DNA of 64,000 bases, from the NCBI GenBank assembly GCA_052161645.1, contig CP197414.1; one strand, written 5' to 3'. The position numbers were made by a program, and so were the translations under genes. Shown piece by piece: positions 53,501 through 62,155 of the stretch. This DNA comes from Laterigemmans sp052161645. GTDB taxonomy: Bacteria; Planctomycetota; Planctomycetia; Pirellulales; Pirellulaceae. Numbering within the stretch: the first letter of the stretch is position 1; the number at the start of each line of letters is the position of its first letter. The notes under the pieces are model-generated. The model did not search any database, had not been told where the DNA came from, and was given only the letters and a program-made list of their open reading frames with translations.

Positions 53501-54367
53501 GTGAAAGTCGGCCAATTTATTCTCGATGTGGATGGCCGACCGTTGACCGCTGACCAAAATCCTTACGCCGTGTTTGAAGGCTTGGAAGGGCAACTCGTTT
53601 CCTTAACCATCAGCGACGATGCCAAGCTGGACGATGAGGACAAGAAAGTGGCTGTCAAGCTGCTGGGCAACGACAGCAACCTCCGCTTTCGCGCCTGGAT
53701 TGAACAAAATCGACAACATGTGGCAGATAAATCGGGCGGTCGAATTGGCTACATTTACGTGGTCAACACGGGCGTACCGGGGCAGAATGACTTGGTTCGC
53801 CAGTTCTCCGCCCAACTTGGTAAAGACGCGTTGATCATCGACGATCGCTGGAACGGGGGAGGGCAGATTCCAACTCGCTTTATCGAGCTTTTGAATCGCC
53901 CCACCACCAATTACTGGGCGCGACGCGATGGACGTGATTGGCGCTGGCCCCCCGATTCGCATCAAGGGCCAAAGTGCATGCTGATCAACGGGCTGGCCGG
54001 CAGCGGTGGTGACATGTTCCCCGCCCTGTTTCGACAAAACAACTTAGGCAAGCTGATCGGTCGCCGCACTTGGGGCGGCCTGGTGGGAATCACCGGTGGC
54101 CCCGCCTTAATCGATGGCGCCAGCGTGACCGCACCCTCGTTTGCTTACTACGAAACCGACGGAACCTGGGGCATCGAAGGCCATGGTGTCGATCCCGATA
54201 TCGAAGTCATCGATGACCCCGCATTGATGCTCGACGGTGGCGATCCGCAGTTGGATGCCGCGATTAAGCACCTGCTGGAAGAACTGGATACGAAAGCAGC
54301 CACGCCTCCCGCCCGCCCGGCATATCCAAATCGTGCCGAGATGGGAATTCCGGAAGAAGATCGGTAA
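50591..54367 (+). CDS. Exported tricorn-type protease (S41 family)
   Basis: 1258 residues from the ATG at 50591, which gives a signal-like N-terminus (SMLLALAISQ); the frame is open to 50408. Blades of a beta-propeller (AGNLWTVPRTGG, GDRIAFVGNYDGG, DIWMLNLETG, GKRIAVEARGDIW, SPNWSPDSKHLAF) are followed by a charged linker with ADKDN repeats (~577-613), the tricorn core-1 segment (FTDAWRMQRDFFYDPTMHGVDW), a PDZ domain and the S41 core with His916 (NVGHAYYRG) and Ser1138 (GLAGSGGDMF). Tricorn proteases cut peptides; a periplasmic one placed after the amidohydrolases suggests joint peptide breakdown. Confidence 0.92.
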   Translation: MPRNKSLRSFASLLTAKICRSSLTTSMLLALAISQTGSPCQADTTPAAGMLRYPDVSKSEIVFSYAGNLWTVPRTGGVATPLASANGMESFPKFNAAGDRIAFVGNYDGGTDLYVMPSVGGVAQRMTYHSAGETLCDWTPDEALLFSSNGLAGLGRMTQLFTVSGEQPLPNRLAVPYGSNGAISPDGKWLAYTPYSRDTRTWKRYRGGMASDIWMLNLETGRSQQVTTWEGTDTLPMWHGQAIYYLSDDGPQHRLNIWMYDTNGGARKQITKYADYDVKWPSIGPGPDGDGEIVLQHGAELVLLDLKTETTTAVEVRIPGDRPKLRPQIIDAAEYVSSASISPSGKRIAVEARGDIWTAPAKNGTPRNLTGTPGIAERYPAWSPDKRWIAYFSDATGEYELTIKQSDGRGETRRLTDNGSHWRYSPNWSPDSKHLAFTDKTGALLLHTIEGGKTTEISVNPSGDQPNYSWSHDSNYIAYTKSKDDYSISSSIWIYNLTDGSNQQLTQGYFNESNPTFDAKGDFLYFQSNRNFNGPKYEDLGTSFIYTDTSVMLALPLRADVANPLLPKIDEVTWDEADADEKDDADKDNADKDNADKDGEAQDEDQDAAEEGSADPISGTWTFSFASDLIPSAMRTATFVLSLGDNGEVTGVVKTPDGELNIQAGRYDAATKQFSCEVQSPAGAATLQGTIEGNKLTGKLQIKALGIDAPLEGTREGVSSEEETKADDEAGKSKDDKKAEPFSIDFEDADARVLPLPIEPGQFGGMAVNSKGHLIYSRRGNNGPPSIKIFEITADDPKEKDVLGGAGSFQLSADGKQLLVRTGSGFYIVSAAAGQSLKDKVSTDAMRVSIDPRAEWKQIFTDAWRMQRDFFYDPTMHGVDWVAVRQQYEKLLDDATSRSDVGFIIGEMISELNVGHAYYRGVRDGEPGPDANVGLLGCRFEAAEGAYRIAELYQGGPWDTDARNPLVTSGVKVGQFILDVDGRPLTADQNPYAVFEGLEGQLVSLTISDDAKLDDEDKKVAVKLLGNDSNLRFRAWIEQNRQHVADKSGGRIGYIYVVNTGVPGQNDLVRQFSAQLGKDALIIDDRWNGGGQIPTRFIELLNRPTTNYWARRDGRDWRWPPDSHQGPKCMLINGLAGSGGDMFPALFRQNNLGKLIGRRTWGGLVGITGGPALIDGASVTAPSFAYYETDGTWGIEGHGVDPDIEVIDDPALMLDGGDPQLDAAIKHLLEELDTKAATPPARPAYPNRAEMGIPEEDR
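52331..52380. repeat. 15-bp tandem repeat coding ADKDN in the tricorn linker
   Basis: GCAGACAAAGACAAT is repeated three times (about 52337-52381), with flanking partial copies. It encodes an acidic ADKDN linker. Confidence 0.8.
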
Positions 54368-54388
54368 GCAACTATCACTTGGCCCTGT

Positions 54389-55213
54389 TTAGATTTTTCG
54401 GCTGCGGACCCGCAGCCCATACAGGGCGAAGGAAAAGCAGCAGGCAAATAACAAGCCTGCTGAGATGACGCCGATCAACAGCGTATTAATATTCCATCCT
54501 TCGTTCATCAGCGATCGCATCGCAGCTAGCACGTAGGAGATTGGATTGAGCGCGGCCGCGTAACGAATCCAACCGGTCAATTGATCGCTGGGGACGAAGG
54601 TGGAAGTCAAAAAGGTCAAAGGAAAGAAGAGAAAGCTGGCTCCACCGGTGGCCGATGAACTGCCCGTCATCAAGGCAATGCCGACTGTCAAACCGGAAAA
54701 CCCCACCCCTAGAACGACACCAAGTAACATCGTGGGGACAAAGCCCAAAATGCCGGTCGCGGGACGTAAGCCCAGCAACACTCCGACGGAAAATATCACG
54801 CTCACTTGCAAGGCCACGATCAGTGCGTTGGCCAACATCGGACCGAGCAGCAAAGCGGCTCGGTTAACCGGTGTCAGCGCCAGTTTGTTGAAATAGCCAC
54901 TGCTGATATCTGTCACGATTGTTTGGCCGGCAATCGACGATCCACCCAAGGCGGCGCTGACGATCGACAACGGCAGGATAAATCCCAAGTAGCTATGACC
55001 GACTGGCAGAAACTGCCCCGAGACACCACTCAGCTGGGCGTCATAGATCAACAAGAAAAAAGCGCTGATCAACAGCGGCGGAATAATAATACCGGGGATG
55101 CGAAAGTTTACGATCAAAGCTCGCCGCATCAACATTAAAGTTTGCGGCAGCAAGGCGGCAAAACCTTGGCGACGCGTAAATTCTCCCGCTGCAATCATCG
55201 GTTCGTTTCTCAT
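54389..55213 (-). CDS. ABC-2 type transporter permease
   Basis: About 274 residues from ATG 55213 (frame open to 55252). Six predicted membrane helices with the ABC-2 permease signature near FLFFPLTFLTSTFVPSDQLTGWIRYAAALNPISYV (family: DrrB/LolA-like export permeases). It follows its ATPase directly on the same strand, forming a DrrAB-like exporter; the substrate, e.g. a lipid or drug, is unknown. Convergent with the tricorn gene, 21 bases apart. Confidence 0.9.
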   Translation of the reverse strand: MRNEPMIAAGEFTRRQGFAALLPQTLMLMRRALIVNFRIPGIIIPPLLISAFFLLIYDAQLSGVSGQFLPVGHSYLGFILPLSIVSAALGGSSIAGQTIVTDISSGYFNKLALTPVNRAALLLGPMLANALIVALQVSVIFSVGVLLGLRPATGILGFVPTMLLGVVLGVGFSGLTVGIALMTGSSSATGGASFLFFPLTFLTSTFVPSDQLTGWIRYAAALNPISYVLAAMRSLMNEGWNINTLLIGVISAGLLFACCFSFALYGLRVRSRKI

Positions 55214-55220
55214 GGTGGAT

Positions 55221-56180
55221 CTATTCCTGCTGATAACGATGGCCGGTGACACGCAGGAAAACGTCGTCGAGCGTCGGTTGTGATAACGTCAATTGCCGGG
55301 GATGCACATCAACCGTGTCCAGCTTTCGCACCACGGCGGCGACGGCCGCCGCAGCATTTCGCAAATACAAACGCAATGTCAATTGATCGGACTGGAGACG
55401 GTCGATCCCCAGCTCATCGCGAGACGCGGTTAATAATTGCTCGGCAGCCCGCACGTCTTGCTCAGCGGCAAAATCCAAGTTGATGGAATCGCCCCCCATC
55501 TCAGCCTTCAGACCGCTCGGCGTGCCCGAGATGGCAATCTGTCCTTGATTGATAATTGCCACCCGTCCGGCCAGCGCATCGGCCTCTTCTAAATATTGCG
55601 TGGTGAGAAAGATCGTCATCCCAAATTGGCTGTTGAGCCGCCGAATTTCATCCCAAATATCGCGCCGGCTGGCTGGATCGAGCCCGGTTGTCGGTTCATC
55701 GAGAAACAAAATTTGCGGCTGGTGCACCAACGCCATCGCTAAATCTAAACGTCGCCGCATCCCACCGCTATACTTACCCACGCGGCGTTCGATGGCATCG
55801 GTTAGTTGCACCAGTTCAATCAACTCCATCGCCCGTTGCTGAGCTTGGCGACGATTCATGCCGAATAGACGCGCATGTAAACTGAGCAGCTCCAAGGAGG
55901 TCATCAGCGGGTCCAAGCCGATTTCCTGCAGGGCAACCCCGGCAATTTGGCGAACGGCCCGCGCTTCGGTAGCCACATCAAAGCCGCCGACGCTGGCCGA
56001 ACCGGCAGAGGGACGAAGCAACGTTGTCAAAATCGCCACGGTGGTGCTTTTGCCGGCCCCATTGGGACCCAAAAACCCAAAAATCTCCCCCGGCTCGACC
56101 TGGAACGAGATTTGTTCAACAGCCGTCACGTCGTCGAAACGCTTCGATAAATTTTCGACAATGATCCCGTCGTGTGGCAC
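55221..56180 (-). CDS. ABC transporter ATP-binding protein (DrrA-like)
   Basis: 319 residues. Walker A GFLGPNGAGKSTT, Q-loop IAGVALQEIG, signature YSGGMRRRLDLA, Walker B ILFLDEPTTGLD and switch His-type LTTQYLEEAD (Gln replaces His in this group). The C-terminal ~90 residues with VHPRQLTLSQPTLDDVFLRVTGH are the DrrA/CcmA-type extension. GTG start at 56180. Powers the permease encoded just downstream. Confidence 0.92.
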   Translation of the reverse strand: MPHDGIIVENLSKRFDDVTAVEQISFQVEPGEIFGFLGPNGAGKSTTVAILTTLLRPSAGSASVGGFDVATEARAVRQIAGVALQEIGLDPLMTSLELLSLHARLFGMNRRQAQQRAMELIELVQLTDAIERRVGKYSGGMRRRLDLAMALVHQPQILFLDEPTTGLDPASRRDIWDEIRRLNSQFGMTIFLTTQYLEEADALAGRVAIINQGQIAISGTPSGLKAEMGGDSINLDFAAEQDVRAAEQLLTASRDELGIDRLQSDQLTLRLYLRNAAAAVAAVVRKLDTVDVHPRQLTLSQPTLDDVFLRVTGHRYQQE

Positions 56181-56252
56181 CGCGTCGGCTCCGCTAGGAT
56201 GCTGGTTGAGAATAGAAATTTGGCGGCTGGTTGTGTTAACTTTAGGCGGATA

Positions 56253-56807
56253 ATGAACTTTGAAAAACCACTACCCGAAGCGTTTCGTTTTTGCCCCCGC
56301 TGCGCGACCGAAGCAGAACCCATCGGGGCTGTCCCCTTTCGCTGTGATCAATGTGGCTTTGTTTTCTTTTTTGGGCCGGTGACGGCGGTGGGCGTGATCG
56401 TGCGAGATCGCAATCAGCAAGTTTTGTTGATAGAGCGAGCACGCGAGCCGGGCAAAGGCCAGTATGGTTTGCCAGGAGGATTTGTCGATCGTGGCGAAAC
56501 GGCTGAACAAGCGCTCCGCCGCGAATTGCAAGAGGAAGTGGGGCTGGAAGTAACCGAAGTCAACTACTTGATGTCGCTGCCGAACCAATATACGTACCAA
56601 GGTTTGACCGCCGCGGTGCTGGACCTGTTTTTTATCAGCCAAATCGATTCCTTTGAAGCCATCGAAGCGGACTCGCGGGAAGTCGCCGGCTATTGGACCG
56701 GAATCCCCGGCGACGAGCAATTGAGTCAGATGGCTTTCGACTCCAATCGGCTGGCTTTGCTGAAATATCTCTCCACCCACAATAATGATCGCGAACCATT
56801 TCAGTGA
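56253..56807 (+). CDS. NUDIX hydrolase with zinc ribbon
   Basis: 185 residues. N-terminal ribbon with CPRC (14-17) and CDQC (31-34). Nudix box GGFVDRGETAEQ ... RRELQEEVGLE (76-98) contains the REXXEEXGX metal site. Such ADP-ribose/NADH-pyrophosphatase-like enzymes cleave nucleoside diphosphate-X compounds; the particular substrate is not clear. ATG at 56253 with AGGCGGA just upstream. Divergent from the ABC ATPase, sharing a short regulatory gap; smpB follows 86 bases later. Confidence 0.9.
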   Translation: MNFEKPLPEAFRFCPRCATEAEPIGAVPFRCDQCGFVFFFGPVTAVGVIVRDRNQQVLLIERAREPGKGQYGLPGGFVDRGETAEQALRRELQEEVGLEVTEVNYLMSLPNQYTYQGLTAAVLDLFFISQIDSFEAIEADSREVAGYWTGIPGDEQLSQMAFDSNRLALLKYLSTHNNDREPFQ

Positions 56808-56893
56808 TTCTTTCGTTAACTCCCCTGTGGGCTGATTGCGTTCTCACTTAGATTCTATCCAGATGTATACCCAGTGGCCCACACGTACGTTTC

Positions 56894-57400
56894 ATGGCTA
56901 AGAACAAAAACAAAAAAGCCGGCTCCGGTGGCAAGAAGGACAAAGGCCCCAGCGTCCAGATGATTTCCGAGAACCGGAAAGCCAAGTTTCGTTACGAAAT
57001 TTTGGATTCGGTGGAATGCGGTTTGGCACTGAAAGGCAGCGAGGTCAAATCGTTGCGTGATGGCAAGCTATCGCTTGACGAAGCCTACATTCGCATTCAG
57101 TCCAACGAACTGTGGCTGATTGGGGCTGACATTGCACACTACAATAATGCCGGTTTATGGAATCACGACCCACGCAGGCCGCGGAAGCTGTTGGTTCATC
57201 AGGCGGAGTTTAGCAAGTTCGCCCAGCGGGCCCACGAGCGGGGCCTGACGCTCGTTCCCCTGCGGATGTATTTCAACAATCGGGGCTTGGCGAAATGCGT
57301 GATGGGACTGGTCAAAGGCAAGAAACTGCACGATAAACGCGAGACGATTAAGAAACGAGATACCGAACGTGGCCTGCAACGGGCCATGCGCTCACGCTAA
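56894..57400 (+). CDS. smpB: SsrA (tmRNA)-binding protein
   Basis: 168 residues. Binds tmRNA and brings it to stalled ribosomes for trans-translation. Motifs: SENRKAKFRYEILD, ALKGSEVKSLR, HDPRRPRKLLVH, KLHDKRETIKKRD with the basic C-terminal tail. The N-terminal Lys/Gly-rich stretch is slightly long. The ssrA RNA gene is not in this window. The next gene starts 32 bases later, in the same direction. Confidence 0.96.
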   Translation: MAKNKNKKAGSGGKKDKGPSVQMISENRKAKFRYEILDSVECGLALKGSEVKSLRDGKLSLDEAYIRIQSNELWLIGADIAHYNNAGLWNHDPRRPRKLLVHQAEFSKFAQRAHERGLTLVPLRMYFNNRGLAKCVMGLVKGKKLHDKRETIKKRDTERGLQRAMRSR

Positions 57401-57432
57401 CCCCGCCGCTGTTAATAACCCCACCGCTGTCA

Positions 57433-58125
57433 ATGCTCTCCCTGCAGAACGTCGTCAAAACATTTCCCCAGCCGGGCGGTGGTCGCCTGACTGTGCTCGA
57501 TATTCCATCCTTGGAATTATCAGCCGGGGAGCAAGTTGCCTTGATTGGACGCTCGGGTGGCGGCAAGACAACGTTGCTGCACACGATCGCCGGGATTACC
57601 GTCGCCGACTCTGGCAGCATCATCGTCGACGGGCTCGACTTGAGTGGGCTCAGCGAAGCGGGCCGCGATCGTTTTCGCGCATCGCGAATTGGTTATGTGT
57701 TCCAAACGTTTAACCTCTTGGCGGGCTTTACGGCGTTTGAGAATGTGCGGTTGGGGATGAGCTTCGCCTCGGGCAAACATGACAGCGAACGAGCTCGCCG
57801 CTTGCTGGATCGCGTTGGCTTGGGAGATCGCTTGCATTACCGCCCCAGTCAATTATCGGTTGGCCAACAGCAACGCGTGGCGATCGCCCGGGCGTTGGCG
57901 GGCGGCCCGCGCTTGCTGCTGGCCGACGAACCAACGGCCAACGTCGACCCGGGCAACCAGCAAGCGATCATTGATTTGATTCGTGAAACTTGCGACGACG
58001 AAGCGATCACTCTGCTGCTGGTAACTCACACGCAAGTCGTCTCCGATCAGTTCTCTCGCATCGAAGATCTGGAGCAGATCAATCGCATCTTCAGCAACCC
58101 AGCAGTCACGGAGAATTTGCCATGA
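57433..58125 (+). CDS. ABC transporter ATP-binding protein (LolD/MacB-like)
   Basis: 230 residues. Walker A GRSGGGKTTLL, signature LSVGQQQRVAIARAL, Walker B LLLADEPTANVD and switch His LLVTHTQVV. This is the LolD/MacB/FtsE class that drives FtsX/MacB-like permeases. The stop overlaps the permease start (ATGA at 58122-58125). Downstream genes (CPFC and DUF3299-like) suggest a specialised role rather than lipoprotein export. Confidence 0.92.
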   Translation: MLSLQNVVKTFPQPGGGRLTVLDIPSLELSAGEQVALIGRSGGGKTTLLHTIAGITVADSGSIIVDGLDLSGLSEAGRDRFRASRIGYVFQTFNLLAGFTAFENVRLGMSFASGKHDSERARRLLDRVGLGDRLHYRPSQLSVGQQQRVAIARALAGGPRLLLADEPTANVDPGNQQAIIDLIRETCDDEAITLLLVTHTQVVSDQFSRIEDLEQINRIFSNPAVTENLP

Positions 58126-59537
58126 GCCTGTTTCAAATCGCTTGGCGAAACATGCGTCAGCGGGGACTCTCCTCGGCGTTAACACTGATCTCCTTGGCGT
58201 TGGGAATCGCGTTGACGGTGTTGGTGTTGGCAATTTATGGCATTATCGATGACGCTTTTCGCCGCAATTCGACCGTCGGTTACAACTTGATCGTGGGTGC
58301 CAAAGGCAGCCCGCTGCAGTTGACGCTCAATACGGTTTACTACTTGAGTCAACCGATCGAAACGATTCCTTACGATGAATATCTCGAGTACTTGCCGCAG
58401 GACGAACGGGCTCGCCAAGCACACATTTATAATGGTCTGGAGCGAGTCGACATTCAGCGCGACGGTAAATTCGCACCATACATGATGGGTGGCTTCGCGA
58501 TTCCGGTCGCGCTCGGTGATTACTACGGCGAGTTTCGCGTCGTGGCCACCACGCCTGATTTCTTTGACCAGCTCAAACATGGCCCCAACGTCGATCAAGA
58601 TTTCACTTTCAAGGAGGGCCGCAATTTCCGCTCCGACGATCCCGAGCACGGTCCCTATGAAGCGGTCATCGGGGCTCGCGTGGCGGCAGAAATGAAAGCC
58701 GGCTTGGGTGATAAGATTGACCCCTCGCACGGCGACCCTGACGGACATGGGCATGGCGTCGAGTTCGTCATCGTGGGCATCCTCGAATCGACCGGTACTC
58801 CCAATGATCGCGCGGCGTTCGTGAATATCGAAGGATTCTATTTGATGGAGGGTCACGCGCGGGTCATCGAAGCGGATGAACCAGCCATCGGTGATCAGCA
58901 AGTCTTGGCGAATGCGGAGGACGACGCGGAAGATAGCACTGAATACTCGGCTGACGACTTTGAAAAATTAGGCTACGAGCCGTTGCCAATTGCCCGCCGC
59001 GACTTGACGGCGATCTTGTTGCGAGCCGACGGAATTTTCGCAGCGAGAATGCAGAAAACGATCAGCAAACAAGTGCGGACACAAGCCGCCGCACCGGTCG
59101 GCGAGATTACCAATCTAATGTCGATCATCGTCGGGCCGTTGCTGCAGGCATTGCTGGGCATCACGGTGATCACCTGCGTGGTCGCCGCCGTGGGAATTTT
59201 AGTCAGCATTTATAATTCGATGAGTGATCGCAAGCGGGACATTGCCGTGATGCGAGCGCTCGGCGCGCGACGCGACACGGTGCTGGCGATCATCCTCTGC
59301 GAAAGCTTGTTGATCGCCGTCGGGGGGGCCGTATTGGGCTGGGTCCTCGCCCATCTGGGAGTTTACGCGGCTGGCCCAATTATTGAGGAGAAGACGGGCG
59401 TCCAAGTGGGGCTATTCACAGTCAGTCCGGCTGAACTTTGGGTCGTCCCACTTGTGCTTGGCCTAGCAGCCCTGGCCGGACTGTTGCCCGCCTTTGTTGG
59501 CTATCGCACAGATGTGGCGAAAAACTTAAACCCTTAA
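58122..59537 (+). CDS. ABC transporter permease (FtsX/MacB-like) with His-rich loop
   Basis: 471 residues. One N-terminal helix (about 20-40), a large outside domain, and three C-terminal helices (~335-365, 390-415, 440-460) with the FtsX-type motif MSDRKRDIAVMRALGARR. The outside domain carries a His/Asp cluster SHGDPDGHGHG (202-212) and an acidic stretch (EDDAEDSTEYS), which suggests metal binding. The start is fixed by the ATGA overlap with the ATPase gene. Substrate unknown; metal-related transport is my inference. Confidence 0.9.
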   Translation: MSLFQIAWRNMRQRGLSSALTLISLALGIALTVLVLAIYGIIDDAFRRNSTVGYNLIVGAKGSPLQLTLNTVYYLSQPIETIPYDEYLEYLPQDERARQAHIYNGLERVDIQRDGKFAPYMMGGFAIPVALGDYYGEFRVVATTPDFFDQLKHGPNVDQDFTFKEGRNFRSDDPEHGPYEAVIGARVAAEMKAGLGDKIDPSHGDPDGHGHGVEFVIVGILESTGTPNDRAAFVNIEGFYLMEGHARVIEADEPAIGDQQVLANAEDDAEDSTEYSADDFEKLGYEPLPIARRDLTAILLRADGIFAARMQKTISKQVRTQAAAPVGEITNLMSIIVGPLLQALLGITVITCVVAAVGILVSIYNSMSDRKRDIAVMRALGARRDTVLAIILCESLLIAVGGAVLGWVLAHLGVYAAGPIIEEKTGVQVGLFTVSPAELWVVPLVLGLAALAGLLPAFVGYRTDVAKNLNP

Positions 59538-59746
59538 CTGTAGAAGTTCGCCCACTCCCAGCACGCTGCGGGAATTCCAGCGCAGATTGGCTGGAGTCTG
59601 CCGATTTTGACGGCCACCGCGGCATCCTGGCGGCCGCTTTAATCGACAAGATTGGCCAAATCACTTCACCTCAGGGTCTACCGTCACGTATGATGAGGAA
59701 AGATAGCCCTTACCAACTATCCCATTCACTTTCGCGATCATTCGTT

Positions 59747-61282
59747 ATGCCCTCCTTTGTTCAACTTCGCAGGTTTGCTCGTTCACCACGAACGAACCTG
59801 TTCATGGTTTCCCTGTTAAGCCTGGCGGTGCTGTGGGGCGGTTTCCCCGCGACGGCCTGCCCATTCTGCACGTCGATTCGCCAAACACTGCGGGAAGAGA
59901 TGGCAGCGATGGATGCCGTGGTGATTGCCGAGGCAACTGCGGACAGCATTCGTGACGAGGAAACCGGCGAAGTGCCGTTGCGAGTTGTCTCCGTGCTCAA
60001 AGGTGGCGAGTTTATTGAACCGGGCGCGATCATTCGCACGGTCTATTATGGCGGCGTGGACGCGGGCCGGCGATTCATGCTCAGCGGCGTCGAGCCCAAA
60101 GCATTGCTGTGGTCTTCGCCGCTGCCGGTCGACAGTCGCTCCGAAGAGTATCTCAGTAAGGTCATGCAGCTGCCCGCCGAAGACATCGTGCGATTGCGGT
60201 TCTTCCAACAGTACTTGGAAGACGAGTCCAGCATGCTCGCCGCCGATGCTTATGATGAGTTCGCCAGCACACCGTTTGAGTCCATCAAGAAGCTCAAAGA
60301 TGAGATGGACCACGACCAATTGGTGGCTTGGATTAAAGATCCCGAGATGACCATCAACCGCCGTCGACTTTACCTGGTGATGCTCAGCGTTTGCGGAACC
60401 GAGGACGACGTGGCGATGCTGGAAGCAATGCTGCGCAGCACCCAGCCGGCAGATCGCAAGGGACTCGATTCGCTCGTCTCCTGCTATTTGACCCTCGCCG
60501 GTCGCGACGGCTTGGCAACGGTCGAAGAGCTATTCCTGGCAAACAAACAAGCTCCCTACGCAGATACCTTTGCGGCCATCCTGGCGATTCGCTTCCAAGG
60601 ATCTGAGGCCGATGTGATCCCTCGCTCTGATTTGCTGAAGACGCTGCACAGCGTACTGGAACGCCCCGACCTGGCCGACCTCGTGATCCCCGATTTGGCG
60701 CGCTGGAGCGACTGGACACAAATCGACCGTCTCGTGCAACTCTTTAAAGAAGCCGATGCCGATACCAACTGGATCCGTGTGCCGGTCGTCAACTACATGC
60801 GAGCCTGCCCCTTGCCGGCAGCCAAAGAAGCGATTGAGAAGTTCAAGGAAATCGACCCCGACGCGGTCAAGCGGGCCAACACGTTCTTCTCCGAACCAGT
60901 GGTGCCCGACAGCAAAGTTGGCGAGACCTCGCAATACATGCCCCCAAATCAGGGACCCGCAAGCCAGGCGACCTCGTTTGCGAAAATTGCCCAAGTGTCC
61001 ACCCCGGTTGCTGGCCAAACACTTGCAAGTGCGAACCCACCTCCAATAGCGAAAAGCGTTCGAAATCAGGCTCCCGCAAATGACCTAGCGGCCAACTCCT
61101 TGGCTAGCGACAACGCATTTGTGAATGCGAACTCACTCGTCGGGTTAGCCGGACCGAACCGCTGGCGGTTACTCTCCGTAGTTGGCACAGCGGGGCTGAC
61201 GTTTTTGATCATGGGTTTTCTCGTAATCAGCGGCGGTCCCCAACCACGCCCCGAAATGGTGCCGGTGAAAGTTCGCCGTTAG
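59747..61282 (+). CDS. Exported HEAT-like protein with CPFC motif and C-terminal membrane anchor
   Basis: 511 residues. Signal-type hydrophobic stretch followed at once by ACPFCTSIRQTLREEM (Cys38, Cys41), then a region of repeated helices (LVAWIKDP, YLVMLSVCG, LTLAGRDGLATVEEL) like HEAT repeats, a low-complexity Pro/Ala/Asn stretch and a single membrane helix near residues 480-500. A CxxC placed directly after the signal could bind metal or be redox-active. I chose the ATG at 59747; an in-frame ATG at 59690 is possible. It lies between an ABC transporter and two DUF3299-like genes, on the same strand. Confidence 0.8.
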   Translation: MPSFVQLRRFARSPRTNLFMVSLLSLAVLWGGFPATACPFCTSIRQTLREEMAAMDAVVIAEATADSIRDEETGEVPLRVVSVLKGGEFIEPGAIIRTVYYGGVDAGRRFMLSGVEPKALLWSSPLPVDSRSEEYLSKVMQLPAEDIVRLRFFQQYLEDESSMLAADAYDEFASTPFESIKKLKDEMDHDQLVAWIKDPEMTINRRRLYLVMLSVCGTEDDVAMLEAMLRSTQPADRKGLDSLVSCYLTLAGRDGLATVEELFLANKQAPYADTFAAILAIRFQGSEADVIPRSDLLKTLHSVLERPDLADLVIPDLARWSDWTQIDRLVQLFKEADADTNWIRVPVVNYMRACPLPAAKEAIEKFKEIDPDAVKRANTFFSEPVVPDSKVGETSQYMPPNQGPASQATSFAKIAQVSTPVAGQTLASANPPPIAKSVRNQAPANDLAANSLASDNAFVNANSLVGLAGPNRWRLLSVVGTAGLTFLIMGFLVISGGPQPRPEMVPVKVRR

Positions 61283-61388
61283 CAGGAAAGTCGCCGATCG
61301 CGGCAGCAAAGCGGAATTTTGTGAACTTACCGGTCACCTCGCGTTTCTGTCGATCTCCGTTTCCTTGCCTCGACTTGTTGCTCGAATT

Positions 61389-62087
61389 ATGTCCACTTCG
61401 GCTCCCCCCGCACCGGTCGAAAATCTCTTCTCCGAGACGATGGCAACTTCTGATTTTCCCTATCGGGCCATCAGTCGCGGAGCGATCGTCTCGTTGATCC
61501 TGTTTGTGTTGGCTTTGCCAGGACTAGTCCCCACGTTCGAACCTTTAATCGCTTTCGCCGCCTTCGGGATTCTCTCGGCAGCGATGGCGATCCGCACCGT
61601 TCGCCGCTATCCAAACGAATACAGCGGCGGTTTGGTTGCGCAAGTCGGCATGACCGTGAATGCCTTTCTGCTGGTCGGTGGGCTGACGATGCACACCTAC
61701 ATTTATTTAACCGAAGTTCCCGAGGGCTACGAACGGGTCGGCTTTTACGAGCTGCAAATGCCAGAGAAATATCCGGATGCACCAACGCCCCGGGCAGCCG
61801 AGCTCGATGGAGCGGACATCTTCCTCAAAGGGTACATTCACCCCGCCTCGGGCAGCGGACAACTCGGCCGCTTTGTGCTCGTTCCCGATCTGGGAACATG
61901 CTGTTTTGGAGGCGAACCGCGGAGCAGCAGCATGATCGAAGTGGTGATGCCACGGGGGGAGACAGTCGCCGCCGGAAAATTGCGGCTTAAACTCGCTGGC
62001 GAGTTTGAGGTCAGTAAATATTTGCGAAAGAGCGATGACTTTGACAACCCAGTTCTCTATCGTTTAAAAGCGAAGATCGTAAATTAG
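61389..62087 (+). CDS. Membrane protein with DUF3299-like C-terminal domain
   Basis: About 232 residues from ATG 61389 (TTG at 61365 also in frame). Three membrane helices (about 32-48, 51-68, 86-106) precede an outer domain with GYIHPASGSGQLGRFVLVPDLGTCCFGG (cited in parts), matching the DUF3299 plan including a CCFG motif at 171-174. A paralogue follows. DUF3299 proteins occur next to LolD/MacB-like ABC transporters in some bacteria, and their function is not established. Confidence 0.8.
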   Translation: MSTSAPPAPVENLFSETMATSDFPYRAISRGAIVSLILFVLALPGLVPTFEPLIAFAAFGILSAAMAIRTVRRYPNEYSGGLVAQVGMTVNAFLLVGGLTMHTYIYLTEVPEGYERVGFYELQMPEKYPDAPTPRAAELDGADIFLKGYIHPASGSGQLGRFVLVPDLGTCCFGGEPRSSSMIEVVMPRGETVAAGKLRLKLAGEFEVSKYLRKSDDFDNPVLYRLKAKIVN

Positions 62088-62155
62088 AAGTGTTGCTCGT
62101 TGGTACCAAAGGCTCCGCGATGACGCCTCGAACCTCCTTTAAAACGCTGTGAACC

